64,000 nt of DNA. Origin: J054 sp965221985 (GTDB lineage: Bacteria; Pseudomonadota; Gammaproteobacteria; Steroidobacterales; GCA-2729495). Numbering within the stretch: position 1 is the first letter of the stretch; each line of letters begins with the position of its first letter. Of the stretch, positions 25,065-32,626 are shown piece after piece. The position numbers and the translations under genes were made by a program. The stretch spans positions 2,418,001-2,482,000 of the forward strand of contig OZ244928.1 of assembly GCA_965221985.1 (NCBI GenBank), in the 5' to 3' direction. The notes below the pieces were generated by a model, which was not told where the DNA came from, did no database searches, and saw nothing but the letters and a program-made list of their open reading frames with translations.

Positions 25065-25385
25065 ATGCCGAAAATTATTTTTGTAGACGTCGAGGGGCGT
25101 CGTCACGAAGTTGTTGCCGATATGGGCAGCACGGTGATGGAAACCGCCGTGGATAACAATATTCCCGGCATTGTGGCCGAATGCGGTGGCGCCTGCGCCT
25201 GTGCGACTTGCCATGCTTATATAGCGGATGATTGCCTGCAACGCCTGCCTGCCATGGAGGAAATGGAAGATGCCATGCTCGATTCCGCGGCCGATCGGCG
25301 TGCTAACAGCCGCTTGACCTGTCAGCTAGAGGTAACGGATACCTGTGATGGTTTGCTGGTTCATGTGGCCGAAAACGAGTCCTAG
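25065..25385 (+). CDS. Adrenodoxin-type [2Fe-2S] ferredoxin
   Basis: A 106-residue vertebrate-type ferredoxin. The cluster ligands fit Cys40, Cys46, Cys49 and Cys86 (ECGGACACATCHAY, then RLTCQLEV); an extra cysteine sits at 44. Such ferredoxins deliver electrons to cytochromes P450 or Rieske-type oxygenases. Neither partner is encoded nearby, so the acceptor is unknown. ATG 25065 gives the normal opening MPKIIFVDVEG; an open extension of 59 codons upstream overlaps the previous gene and is not ferredoxin-like. Confidence 0.9.
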   Translation: MPKIIFVDVEGRRHEVVADMGSTVMETAVDNNIPGIVAECGGACACATCHAYIADDCLQRLPAMEEMEDAMLDSAADRRANSRLTCQLEVTDTCDGLLVHVAENES

Positions 25386-25403
25386 GTAATAGGTTTCTCT
25401 GTC

Positions 25404-26294
25404 GTGCAACTGGTCACCGTCGATTGTCGCGAAGTGGCTGGACGCCCCGGCGTCATGCTTGACGATACGGAAATACTAGACCTCGCGGCCGCTCCGTCGA
25501 CGTTGCAAGAAGCGCAGTGGATTCCACCATCGGTAATTAGTGTGCTGGCTGCGGGCAATGATGGGCGGCAGCGCGTTGAGCGGCTGCTTGCCAAGGCACG
25601 GGATTCTAGTAATCATGAGCGATTGCAAGCGGCAAAGGCCATATTGCCGAGCGGGACGACAAGTCTAATGGCACCGGTGCGCAGGCCGGGTTTAATCTTG
25701 CTGGCCCAGTTGAATGCCCTAGGCACAGCAGAACAGCCGGTTAGCTTTATCAAGAGTCCCAGCACCGCGACCGGCCAAGGCCAAGTTGTGGTGCCAGCTT
25801 GGCCCGAATCCGAAGGCTTGACTGTAACTCCCCATCTGGCCGCGGTCTTGGCCAGTGACCTGCACCGTGCGACGGTGGACGAGGCCGAGGCGGCCATTGG
25901 CGCTTATACCTTGGTTCTGGATTTCTCGCTGGCCGAACCGGACACTGGGGACTTGCGGGATTGGCGGCGCTTCGTAGACAGCAAGCAGTTTCCCGGCGCT
26001 GGCCCCATGGGTCCGGCTTTGATTACGGTTGATGAATTCGAAAATTCTACTCACACTCAGGTTGCCACTAGCGTTAACGGAATTCAGAGCAGCCCGTGGC
26101 GCATCGATCTAGCAGAATTGCCGGCACGTGTAGCGGAACTTTCTGGTGCTTATGGTTTCCGACCGGGCGACGTGGTGGGTTTTGCGGAACGGACAAATTC
26201 CACGGGTGGGCGCCCACTGCGCAACGGTGATGCGATTTCCGCGAAGTTAGATAACTTCATGGAGCTGAAATGCACGGTGGCGTTTCCCGGCTAG
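25404..26294 (+). CDS. Fumarylacetoacetate-hydrolase-fold protein, divergent
   Basis: A 296-residue protein with the outline of the FAH superfamily: an N-terminal beta domain and a C-terminal block with FPGAGPMGPALITVDEF and the late GDVVGFAERTNSTGG and KLDNFMELKCTVAF. FAH enzymes cleave C-C bonds of diketo acids or decarboxylate oxaloacetate using a metal held by an E-x-E...D set. At the expected place the sequence reads LTVTPHLAAVLAS, without the usual glutamate pair; only the later aspartate (LVLDFSL) seems present. It may be catalytically altered. Start is GTG 25404, 18 bases after the ferredoxin stop. Confidence 0.7.
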   Translation: MQLVTVDCREVAGRPGVMLDDTEILDLAAAPSTLQEAQWIPPSVISVLAAGNDGRQRVERLLAKARDSSNHERLQAAKAILPSGTTSLMAPVRRPGLILLAQLNALGTAEQPVSFIKSPSTATGQGQVVVPAWPESEGLTVTPHLAAVLASDLHRATVDEAEAAIGAYTLVLDFSLAEPDTGDLRDWRRFVDSKQFPGAGPMGPALITVDEFENSTHTQVATSVNGIQSSPWRIDLAELPARVAELSGAYGFRPGDVVGFAERTNSTGGRPLRNGDAISAKLDNFMELKCTVAFPG

Positions 26295-26339
26295 TCGCTG
26301 AGGTTTTTTCTCTCGGTGGCGCGGTACGGGGCTCAACGC

Positions 26340-27005
26340 ATGGCGAACAAATCTATTCAGTTGACGGACGAACTCCAGGATTATTTGCAAGCTCTGGGAG
26401 TGCGCGAGTCAAAGGCCTTAGCGGCGCTTCGCGAAGAAACCAGCAAACTGCCGGCTGCTGTGATGCAGATTGGCCCGGTGCAGGCTCAGTTCATGGCCTT
26501 GCTGATTCGCCTGTGCGGAGCGAAGCGTTGCCTGGAAGTGGGTTGCTTTACCGGCTACAGCGCCATGGCCTGCGCGGAAGCGCTGGCGGATGACGGCCAC
26601 ATCACGACATTGGATATTAGCGAGCAATGGACCGACATTGCCCAAAGTCATTGGCGGTCTGCGGGGCTGGATTCGCGTATTGAGCTGCGCCTGGGGCCGG
26701 CGGATCGGTCCATGACTCAGCTACTTGCTGAACTAGGTCCGGGTAGCTTTGATTTTGTATTTATCGACGCCGATAAAACTAACTATCAAACTTACTATGA
26801 GTTCGGCCTAGAACTCCTAAAACCTGGTGGCTTGGTCCTTGTCGATAACGTGTTGTGGGGTGGAGCCGTGTTGGAGCTTCGTCACTCCGACGCTGACACG
26901 CGCGCCATTAGCGCTTTCAACACCGCGCTATCCCGGGATCAGCGCGTGGATATCGTCATGCTTCCGGTTGGCGATGGCCTGACTCTCGCACGCAAGCGGC
27001 ATTGA
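26340..27005 (+). CDS. SAM-dependent O-methyltransferase, CCoAOMT type
   Basis: A 221-residue class I methyltransferase of the caffeoyl-CoA/catechol O-methyltransferase family. The SAM-binding glycine motif is CLEVGCFTGYS near residues 64-74, followed by TLDISEQW and the metal/catalytic VFIDADKTNY near 140; VLVDNVLWGG is also typical. It uses a divalent metal to methylate vicinal hydroxyls. The acceptor is unknown. ATG 26340 (MANKSIQLT) is the natural start, 45 bases after the FAH-like gene. Confidence 0.88.
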   Translation: MANKSIQLTDELQDYLQALGVRESKALAALREETSKLPAAVMQIGPVQAQFMALLIRLCGAKRCLEVGCFTGYSAMACAEALADDGHITTLDISEQWTDIAQSHWRSAGLDSRIELRLGPADRSMTQLLAELGPGSFDFVFIDADKTNYQTYYEFGLELLKPGGLVLVDNVLWGGAVLELRHSDADTRAISAFNTALSRDQRVDIVMLPVGDGLTLARKRH

Positions 27006-27152
27006 TGGGCAACCGGGTCGATCCTGTGGCACGCGGCACTACCCGGTAGCTAACTGGTAATCAAGAATGCCACCAAGCTTCGATGCTCGTTGATTGTCAG
27101 ATTGCCCCTGGGTCCGCGATCTAGGGTTCGCGTCGGTGCCTGCAGCTATGTG

Positions 27153-28055
27153 CTATGCGCAAGGCTCCAATACTTCAATGATCTCGCCGGCTGCACCAAT
27201 GAGGCTGGTTGCAGAAGACTTGTCGGCATACAGGGGTCCGCCGCCGACCGCCGATTTTCCTAAGGCCGCTTGGCCACCAAAACTAACGACGCTAATGCCG
27301 GGCGGTAGATGCTCGCTGCTGTGGCGCGGACGCATCTGCGCTTGCGGGGGCATTTCGTCCACTTCAATCAAACTTTGTCCTGCCAATGGCAGTGCGGCGA
27401 TGGGATAGCGATGTTCTGGGTCCAGGTCGAAAGCGGCGGACATGCCCTTGACTCGCGATTCCACGGCCGGCTGCTTGCTGACTTCAAACTCGCCGGTAAA
27501 AAATTCCTGCAGATCGGGTAGGGATGGCCCGCCCAAAATTACAATAAAAGTCCGGTCAACATCGCAGCGAGCCGTGGGCACGTCTAAGCCCGGCACGGGC
27601 CGCTTGAATTCCGTCAAATACAATAGCTCTTTACCCGGGCCCAAGATTTGCATGGCTCGAATGTCTTCGCAAAACGATAAGTCTTGTGGTTCACCGACGA
27701 TAAGAAAGGGTGAATCTGCAAGCCGTTCGGCCATGGCATCAACGTTGCGCACCATCAGTTCGGCCGCATTCCAGCCGAAGCTTCCAAACGGCACGAATTG
27801 CGGTACGGCCGGACTTTCGACCACGCGAAAGAAGCAATCATCGGCTGCCGCGGGCGCTAGCAGCAGGCTCGGGCTGCTGGCTTGGGCGCGACAACCCCAG
27901 GCGTCGGCTAGAGCAGGCTCGAGGGGTCCTCGTTGCACCACGCGGTAGTCAAGATAGCGCGTATAGGCATCCTCGACGGCGGCCAAGTCGGGCGCGCTGA
28001 AAGTCACGCAGTGAATTGGCCCCAAAAAGGGCGTCGTGTTGACTTCTTCTGCCAT
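27153..28055 (-). CDS. Glyoxalase/VOC-like protein, paralog of the gene at 54240
   Basis: A 300-residue protein with two VOC-like halves: FSAPDLAAVEDAYTRYLDY near the N-terminus, and a second module from about residue 165 (RTFIVILGGPSLPDLQEFF). Shared signatures with the paralog at 54240-55118 are FGWNAAELMV, MAERLADSPF, IVGEPQDL and LGPGKELLYLTE. VOC proteins are metal enzymes or binding proteins such as glyoxalases, epimerases and dioxygenases. No convincing metal-ligand set is apparent, so the reaction is not predicted. It lies 15 bases upstream of the CoA-transferase gene's stop on the same strand, in the order CoA-transferase then VOC. Confidence 0.7.
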   Translation of the reverse strand: MAEEVNTTPFLGPIHCVTFSAPDLAAVEDAYTRYLDYRVVQRGPLEPALADAWGCRAQASSPSLLLAPAAADDCFFRVVESPAVPQFVPFGSFGWNAAELMVRNVDAMAERLADSPFLIVGEPQDLSFCEDIRAMQILGPGKELLYLTEFKRPVPGLDVPTARCDVDRTFIVILGGPSLPDLQEFFTGEFEVSKQPAVESRVKGMSAAFDLDPEHRYPIAALPLAGQSLIEVDEMPPQAQMRPRHSSEHLPPGISVVSFGGQAALGKSAVGGGPLYADKSSATSLIGAAGEIIEVLEPCA

Positions 28056-28070
28056 GACCGCCGTTGGTGA

Positions 28071-29285
28071 CTAAATTGTCCCGGCTGCTTCTAAGGCCGA
28101 GAGCCTCTCAGCATCGAAGTTGAGTAGCCCACCATAGATTTCTTGATTGTGCTGGCCGAGTTCAGGGCCGGGTAGCCGAACCCCGCCCGGTGTGGCCGAA
28201 AGTTTCGGCGCGACATTTTGCATTTTAAGTTCGCCAAATTTGGGATGCATGGTATTCACGATGGCCTCCCGGGCTTTAAAGTGAGCGTCTTCAAGCATCT
28301 CCGGTGCGCGGTAGATCTTGCCTGACGGAATGCCATAGTCCTCCATCATCTTCTCAAGCTCATCGGCGTCCACTGTTCGCGTCCATTTGGCAACGATGTC
28401 ATCGAGTTGCGCTTGCACCCGGCCACGGGCGGAGTGCGTGGAATATCTTTCGTCCTCAGCCAACTCTGGCTGGCCCATGGCTTCGGTGAGTCGCTTGAAA
28501 ACCGTATCTTGATTGGCGGCAATCAGAATCATCTTGCCGTCTTTGGTGGGGTAGACATTCGATGGTGCGACATTGGGCAGGATCGAACCCTGGCGCTCAC
28601 GGATATAGCCCGCCTTGTCGTATTCGGTGATCAGTGATTCCATCATATTGAGGACGGCTTCATAGATGGCGGAATCAACGACCTGGCCTTCGCCAGTCTT
28701 TTCGCGATGGTGCAAGGCTGTGAGTGCGCCGATACAGGCGAAGGTGGCCGCCAAAGAATCGCCGATGCTGATTCCCATGCGGCTGGGCGCCGCACTCGGA
28801 TCGCCGCACACGTAGCGCAGCCCACCCATGGATTCACCCACGGCACCGAAACCCGCACGCTTGGCGTAGGGACCCGTTTGCCCATAGCCCGATACGCGGA
28901 TCATTATGAGCCGGGGATTGATTTTCTTTAGTTCATCATAGGAGAGGTTCCAGCGCTCCATGGTTCCCGGCCGGAAGTTCTCCAGCAGAAAATCCGCCTT
29001 GGAGATCAGTTCGCGGGCGATCTCTTGGCCTTCCTGCTGGCGCAGATTCAAGGTAACCGACTTCTTGTTGCGCGCGATGACCGGCCACCAAAGCGACATG
29101 CCATGGGATTTCTCTTGCCCCCAATCACGCATCGGGTCACCCTGATTAGGCGGTTCAACCTTAATGACCTCAGCACCGAAATCGCCCATGAGCTGGCCGC
29201 AAAAAGGTCCGGCGAGCAGGGTGCCCATTTCAATGAGCCGTAGGTCGGACAGTGGACCGCGGTTGGTGATCGCGTCTTCGGCCAT
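28071..29285 (-). CDS. Class III (CaiB/BaiF) acyl-CoA transferase
   Basis: A 404-residue family III CoA-transferase. Landmarks are LIEMGTLLAGPFCGQLMGDFGAEVIKVE at the N-terminus (start of the CoA-binding Rossmann-like part), NLRQQEGQEIARELI, and RVSGYGQTGPYAKRAGFGAVGE; the catalytic aspartate is probably in GISIGDSLAA near 175. These enzymes move CoA between carboxylic acids. Placed divergently from an HMG-CoA lyase-like gene and before a VOC-like protein, it probably activates an organic acid for breakdown; the substrate is not known. Confidence 0.88.
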   Translation of the reverse strand: MAEDAITNRGPLSDLRLIEMGTLLAGPFCGQLMGDFGAEVIKVEPPNQGDPMRDWGQEKSHGMSLWWPVIARNKKSVTLNLRQQEGQEIARELISKADFLLENFRPGTMERWNLSYDELKKINPRLIMIRVSGYGQTGPYAKRAGFGAVGESMGGLRYVCGDPSAAPSRMGISIGDSLAATFACIGALTALHHREKTGEGQVVDSAIYEAVLNMMESLITEYDKAGYIRERQGSILPNVAPSNVYPTKDGKMILIAANQDTVFKRLTEAMGQPELAEDERYSTHSARGRVQAQLDDIVAKWTRTVDADELEKMMEDYGIPSGKIYRAPEMLEDAHFKAREAIVNTMHPKFGELKMQNVAPKLSATPGGVRLPGPELGQHNQEIYGGLLNFDAERLSALEAAGTI

Positions 29286-29408
29286 TTATGGTTCCTTTTC
29301 GGGGTGCATTTTCTGAGTTGTAAGCAGTCATCACGCTGCGGCCATCGCATCCGCCCCCGCCCAGTTACGCGGGGCGAAACTGTTGTGAGGCGTCAGGTTA
29401 AGACTCGC

Positions 29409-29436
29409 TTGTAACGATGTAAGCGTGCTATACAAT
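29409..29436 (+). promoter_or_regulatory. Predicted promoter of the HMG-CoA lyase-like gene
   Basis: TTGTAA (29409-29414) and TACAAT (29431-29436) are separated by 16 bases in an A+T-rich part of the divergent intergenic region, 40 bases before the ATG at 29477. Confidence 0.4.
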
Positions 29437-29476
29437 AGCTTATTTTATAGTGACTGCAAGGCATGATCCCATCGCC

Positions 29477-30400
29477 ATGAACCGCAAGGTTTCCATTATC
29501 GAAGTCGGTCCCAGGGACGGTCTCCAAAGCGAGCCCGAAATCCTCAGCACGGCGACTAAGAATGAATTTATTCAGCAGGCTGTGGACGCTGGAATTCGGC
29601 GCATGGAGGTCACTAGTTTCGTGCATCCTAAACGCGTACCGCAGATGGCGGACGCTGAAGCAGTCATCAGCGCGTTGCCCAAGCGCGATGACGTGACCTA
29701 TATCGGACTGGTGCTCAATCGTAAAGGTTTCGAGCGCGCCCGCGATGCGGGTATCGATGAAATCGGCATGGCGGTCGTCGCAAGCGACACCTACAACCAG
29801 CGAAACCAGGGTGTGCCAACCAGCGAATCGATCAAAGCCTGGCTGGAAATTTCTCGCGACGCCAAGGCGGCCGGCATGCGCGCCAATGTGATGGTGTCTT
29901 CGGCTTTTGGTTGCCCCTTTGAAGGCGAGGTGCCGCTGAACCGGGTACTAGAAATCGTTGATGAAATCATGGCTGGTGAACCGGTGGAACTGGGTATAGC
30001 CGATAGCATAGGCGTGGGTGTTCCGGACCAAGTCAGTGAGATGTTGGGCGCAGTACAAGCACGTATTGGCTTAACTCCCATTCGCTGTCATTTTCACAAT
30101 ACAAGAAATACCGGTTTGGCCAATGCGCAGGCCGCGGTAGCTGCAGGCGTTGCATCCTTGGATGCGAGCATTGGCGGCATCGGCGGTTGCCCATTTGCGC
30201 CAGCCGCCACGGGCAATATTCCCACCGATGATCTGCTGTATATGCTAGATCGTTCGGGCGTGGAAACGGGCGTAAACTTGGAGGCCATCATCGAGACTAC
30301 GAATTGGTTGCAGGACCAATTGGGCCGAAGTGTCCCGGCGATGTTGCCGAAAGCAGGAATTTTTCCGCAAGTCGCCGAGCAATACCGCGCTGCTAGCTAG
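29477..30400 (+). CDS. Hydroxymethylglutaryl-CoA lyase family protein
   Basis: A 307-residue DRE-TIM metallolyase. The N-terminal metal site is EVGPRDGLQSEPE, histidines of the site appear in CHFHNTRNTG, and the HMG-CoA lyase signature with its reactive cysteine is GGIGGCPFAPAATGN near 235. HMG-CoA lyase splits HMG-CoA to acetyl-CoA and acetoacetate at the end of leucine and some terpenoid breakdown; relatives cleave other 3-hydroxyacyl-CoAs. ATG 29477 (MNRKVSIIEVG) is the usual start, while an open GTG at 29450 would add nine residues. The neighbouring CoA-transferase may supply its substrate. Confidence 0.87.
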   Translation: MNRKVSIIEVGPRDGLQSEPEILSTATKNEFIQQAVDAGIRRMEVTSFVHPKRVPQMADAEAVISALPKRDDVTYIGLVLNRKGFERARDAGIDEIGMAVVASDTYNQRNQGVPTSESIKAWLEISRDAKAAGMRANVMVSSAFGCPFEGEVPLNRVLEIVDEIMAGEPVELGIADSIGVGVPDQVSEMLGAVQARIGLTPIRCHFHNTRNTGLANAQAAVAAGVASLDASIGGIGGCPFAPAATGNIPTDDLLYMLDRSGVETGVNLEAIIETTNWLQDQLGRSVPAMLPKAGIFPQVAEQYRAAS

Positions 30401-30552
30401 AAAGCTAAGACGGTAGCTGAGCGACGAGATAGCGTTGGCCACTAAGTATTAGAGCTAAAGGGCCGGCACGAAAACTGGGTGCATTGAATCTTCGGCTGCG
30501 GCCGGGGTTTGGTGTGCGTTACACGACCAATGATAAAACCTGAGGGGACAGT

Positions 30553-32607
30553 ATGAGTTACCGTCTAGGGGTTGACGTAGGGGGGACATTCACCGATCTC
30601 CTACTGGTCAACGAAAAAACCGGAGACATCTTTACCGCTAAGGTGCCAAGTACACCCGCCGACTCCTCCATCGGCGTATTGAACGGCATCAAGAAAGTTT
30701 GCGGTAACGCAGGTATTAATCCAGAGAATATTTCTCACGTGATGCACGGCACCACGGTGGCAACCAACACCGTACTAACCGGCACAGGTGCGAAAGTGGG
30801 GCTGGTAACGACCAAGGGTTATAAGCAGGTATTGCAAATTGCCCGTTCCTTTGTGCCCGGCGGTTTGGGCGGTTGGGTAATCTATAACAAGAGCCTACCT
30901 TTGGCGCCTCTGGCCTGTACCGTCGAAGCGGATGAGCGCATGGGCGCTAAAGGTGATGTGGTTAAGAAACTCGGCAAGACCAAGCTAGAGCGTGAGCTTC
31001 GTGGTCTGAAGAAGCACGGTATCGAAGCCTTAACGGTTTCCCTGATTAACTCCTTCGCTAATCCGAAGAACGAGAAAGAAGTCGCCAAGGTGGCGAAGAA
31101 AATCCTGCCGGGAATCCCGGTCTCCTTGTCATCGGACGTAGTTCCCGAGATGCAAGAGTACGAACGTACCAACACGACGGTGGTGAATTCCTATGTCCGT
31201 CCGCGTGTGGAAAGTTACATGAAGAACTTGCATGCGCAGCTGAAAAGAACCATGAAGGACGTGCAACTGCATGTGTTGCGCTCCGACGGTGGTTTGGCTT
31301 CCTCGAAGGCCGCGGCGGATTACCCCGTCAATCTATTGATGAGTGGTCCGGCCGGTGGCGTATCCGGGGCGATCTGGATCGCCAAGCAATCGGGTTTTAA
31401 CAATATCTTGACCTTTGACATGGGCGGCACTTCAACCGACGTGGCGCTGGTGCAGGATGGCAAGGCGCAACTGCGCCGCGAGACGAGCGTGGCTGATGTG
31501 TCGGTTCGCGCGTCTTCGGTGGATGTGCGTACCGTGGGCGCGGGTGGCGGTTCCATCGCACACGTCCCTGAATTGACCAAAGCCTTGCGCGTCGGGCCGG
31601 CGAGTGCGGGTGCCGATCCAGGACCCGCGGCTTATGGTCACGGCGGTACGCTGCCCACGGTGACGGACGCCAATGTGGTGCTGGGCTATTTGCCCAGCGG
31701 GGAAGTTCGTCTGGGGGGCGACATGGTGGTTAGCCGCGAGCGCGCCGTCAAGGCCGTCAAAACCATTTCGAAGCCTCTGGGCCTGTCGGTGAAAGAAGCA
31801 GCCGCGGGCATCATCGATATTGTCAACGAGAACATGTACGGCGCCTTGCGATTGGTCTCCGTGGAGCAGGGTCACGACCCTCGCGATTTCGCTCTGATGG
31901 GATTTGGTGGCGCGGGCCCCCTGCATGCGAATGCGCTGGGCAAGCTGAGTAATGCTTGGCCGGTCATTATCCCGCCGGGTCCTGGCGTACTCTGTGCTTA
32001 TGGAGATGCCACGACACGCGTGCGCGACGAGGCCTCTAGAACGTTTATTCGTGCCTTTAGCCAGACGAGCCCGGCAGAAGTGACGAAGATCTTTAACAAG
32101 TTGGCGGCAGATGCGTCCAAAACGCTGGATCAAGACGGTATCGCCCGCAAGGACCAATCCACCACCTATCAGGTGGATATTCGTTATCGTGGTCAAGGAT
32201 TGTCGCTGACGGTGGACTTTGAACTGGCCGACCTGCGCAAGCACGGCCTTGACGGGATCGGCGCGCAGTTCGATGAAATGCATAAGCAACTGTTCACCTT
32301 CGCGTTGCCGGAAGAGAAGGAACTGGTCAATTTGCGTGCCGTGGTGCAGGGCAAACCCACGAGCGTTAAGGCACAGAAGATCGGTAAGGGCAATGCCAAT
32401 CCTTCGGCCGCGGAAATGGCCACCATCGATGTATACATGGACGGTAAAGATCGAAAAGCCAAGCTCTACGATCGCGGTAAGTTGAAGGCCGGTAATGTGA
32501 TTAGCGGACCGGCGGTGGTCTTGGAAATGGATTCCACGACCGTGATCCTATCGGGTCATGCGGGCACGGTGGATGGTTTCGGCACTATCTTGATCGCACC
32601 AGAATAA
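30553..32607 (+). CDS. hyuA: Hydantoinase/oxoprolinase alpha subunit HyuA-like
   Basis: A 684-residue protein of the HyuA / 5-oxoprolinase N-terminal family, actin-like ATPases. Phosphate motifs are RLGVDVGGTFTDLLLV near the start and LTFDMGGTSTDVALV near 290; other family blocks are MHGTTVATNT, LRSDGGL and GVLCAYGD. With HyuB it forms ATP-dependent hydantoinases, 5-oxoprolinases or acetone/acetophenone carboxylase-like enzymes. Which one cannot be decided by eye. A strong GAGGGG precedes the ATG. It is 19 bases upstream of hyuB and surely co-transcribed. Confidence 0.9.
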   Translation: MSYRLGVDVGGTFTDLLLVNEKTGDIFTAKVPSTPADSSIGVLNGIKKVCGNAGINPENISHVMHGTTVATNTVLTGTGAKVGLVTTKGYKQVLQIARSFVPGGLGGWVIYNKSLPLAPLACTVEADERMGAKGDVVKKLGKTKLERELRGLKKHGIEALTVSLINSFANPKNEKEVAKVAKKILPGIPVSLSSDVVPEMQEYERTNTTVVNSYVRPRVESYMKNLHAQLKRTMKDVQLHVLRSDGGLASSKAAADYPVNLLMSGPAGGVSGAIWIAKQSGFNNILTFDMGGTSTDVALVQDGKAQLRRETSVADVSVRASSVDVRTVGAGGGSIAHVPELTKALRVGPASAGADPGPAAYGHGGTLPTVTDANVVLGYLPSGEVRLGGDMVVSRERAVKAVKTISKPLGLSVKEAAAGIIDIVNENMYGALRLVSVEQGHDPRDFALMGFGGAGPLHANALGKLSNAWPVIIPPGPGVLCAYGDATTRVRDEASRTFIRAFSQTSPAEVTKIFNKLAADASKTLDQDGIARKDQSTTYQVDIRYRGQGLSLTVDFELADLRKHGLDGIGAQFDEMHKQLFTFALPEEKELVNLRAVVQGKPTSVKAQKIGKGNANPSAAEMATIDVYMDGKDRKAKLYDRGKLKAGNVISGPAVVLEMDSTTVILSGHAGTVDGFGTILIAPE

Positions 32608-32626
32608 TTTAGCGGAGACTTAAGCA

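Noticed and set aside
27006..27152. CTACCCGGTAG palindrome as a terminator after the methyltransferase gene
   Set aside because: The stem is only four base pairs and no T-run follows.
30525..30545. TGATAA-like -10 before hyuA
   Set aside because: No matching -35 was found at a normal distance with more than a weak likeness.
31432..32289. Long minus-strand open frame (285 codons) opposite hyuA
   Set aside because: It mirrors codon structure of the strongly conserved HyuA gene, is rich in His/Arg/Gln, has no motif and no ribosome-binding site.
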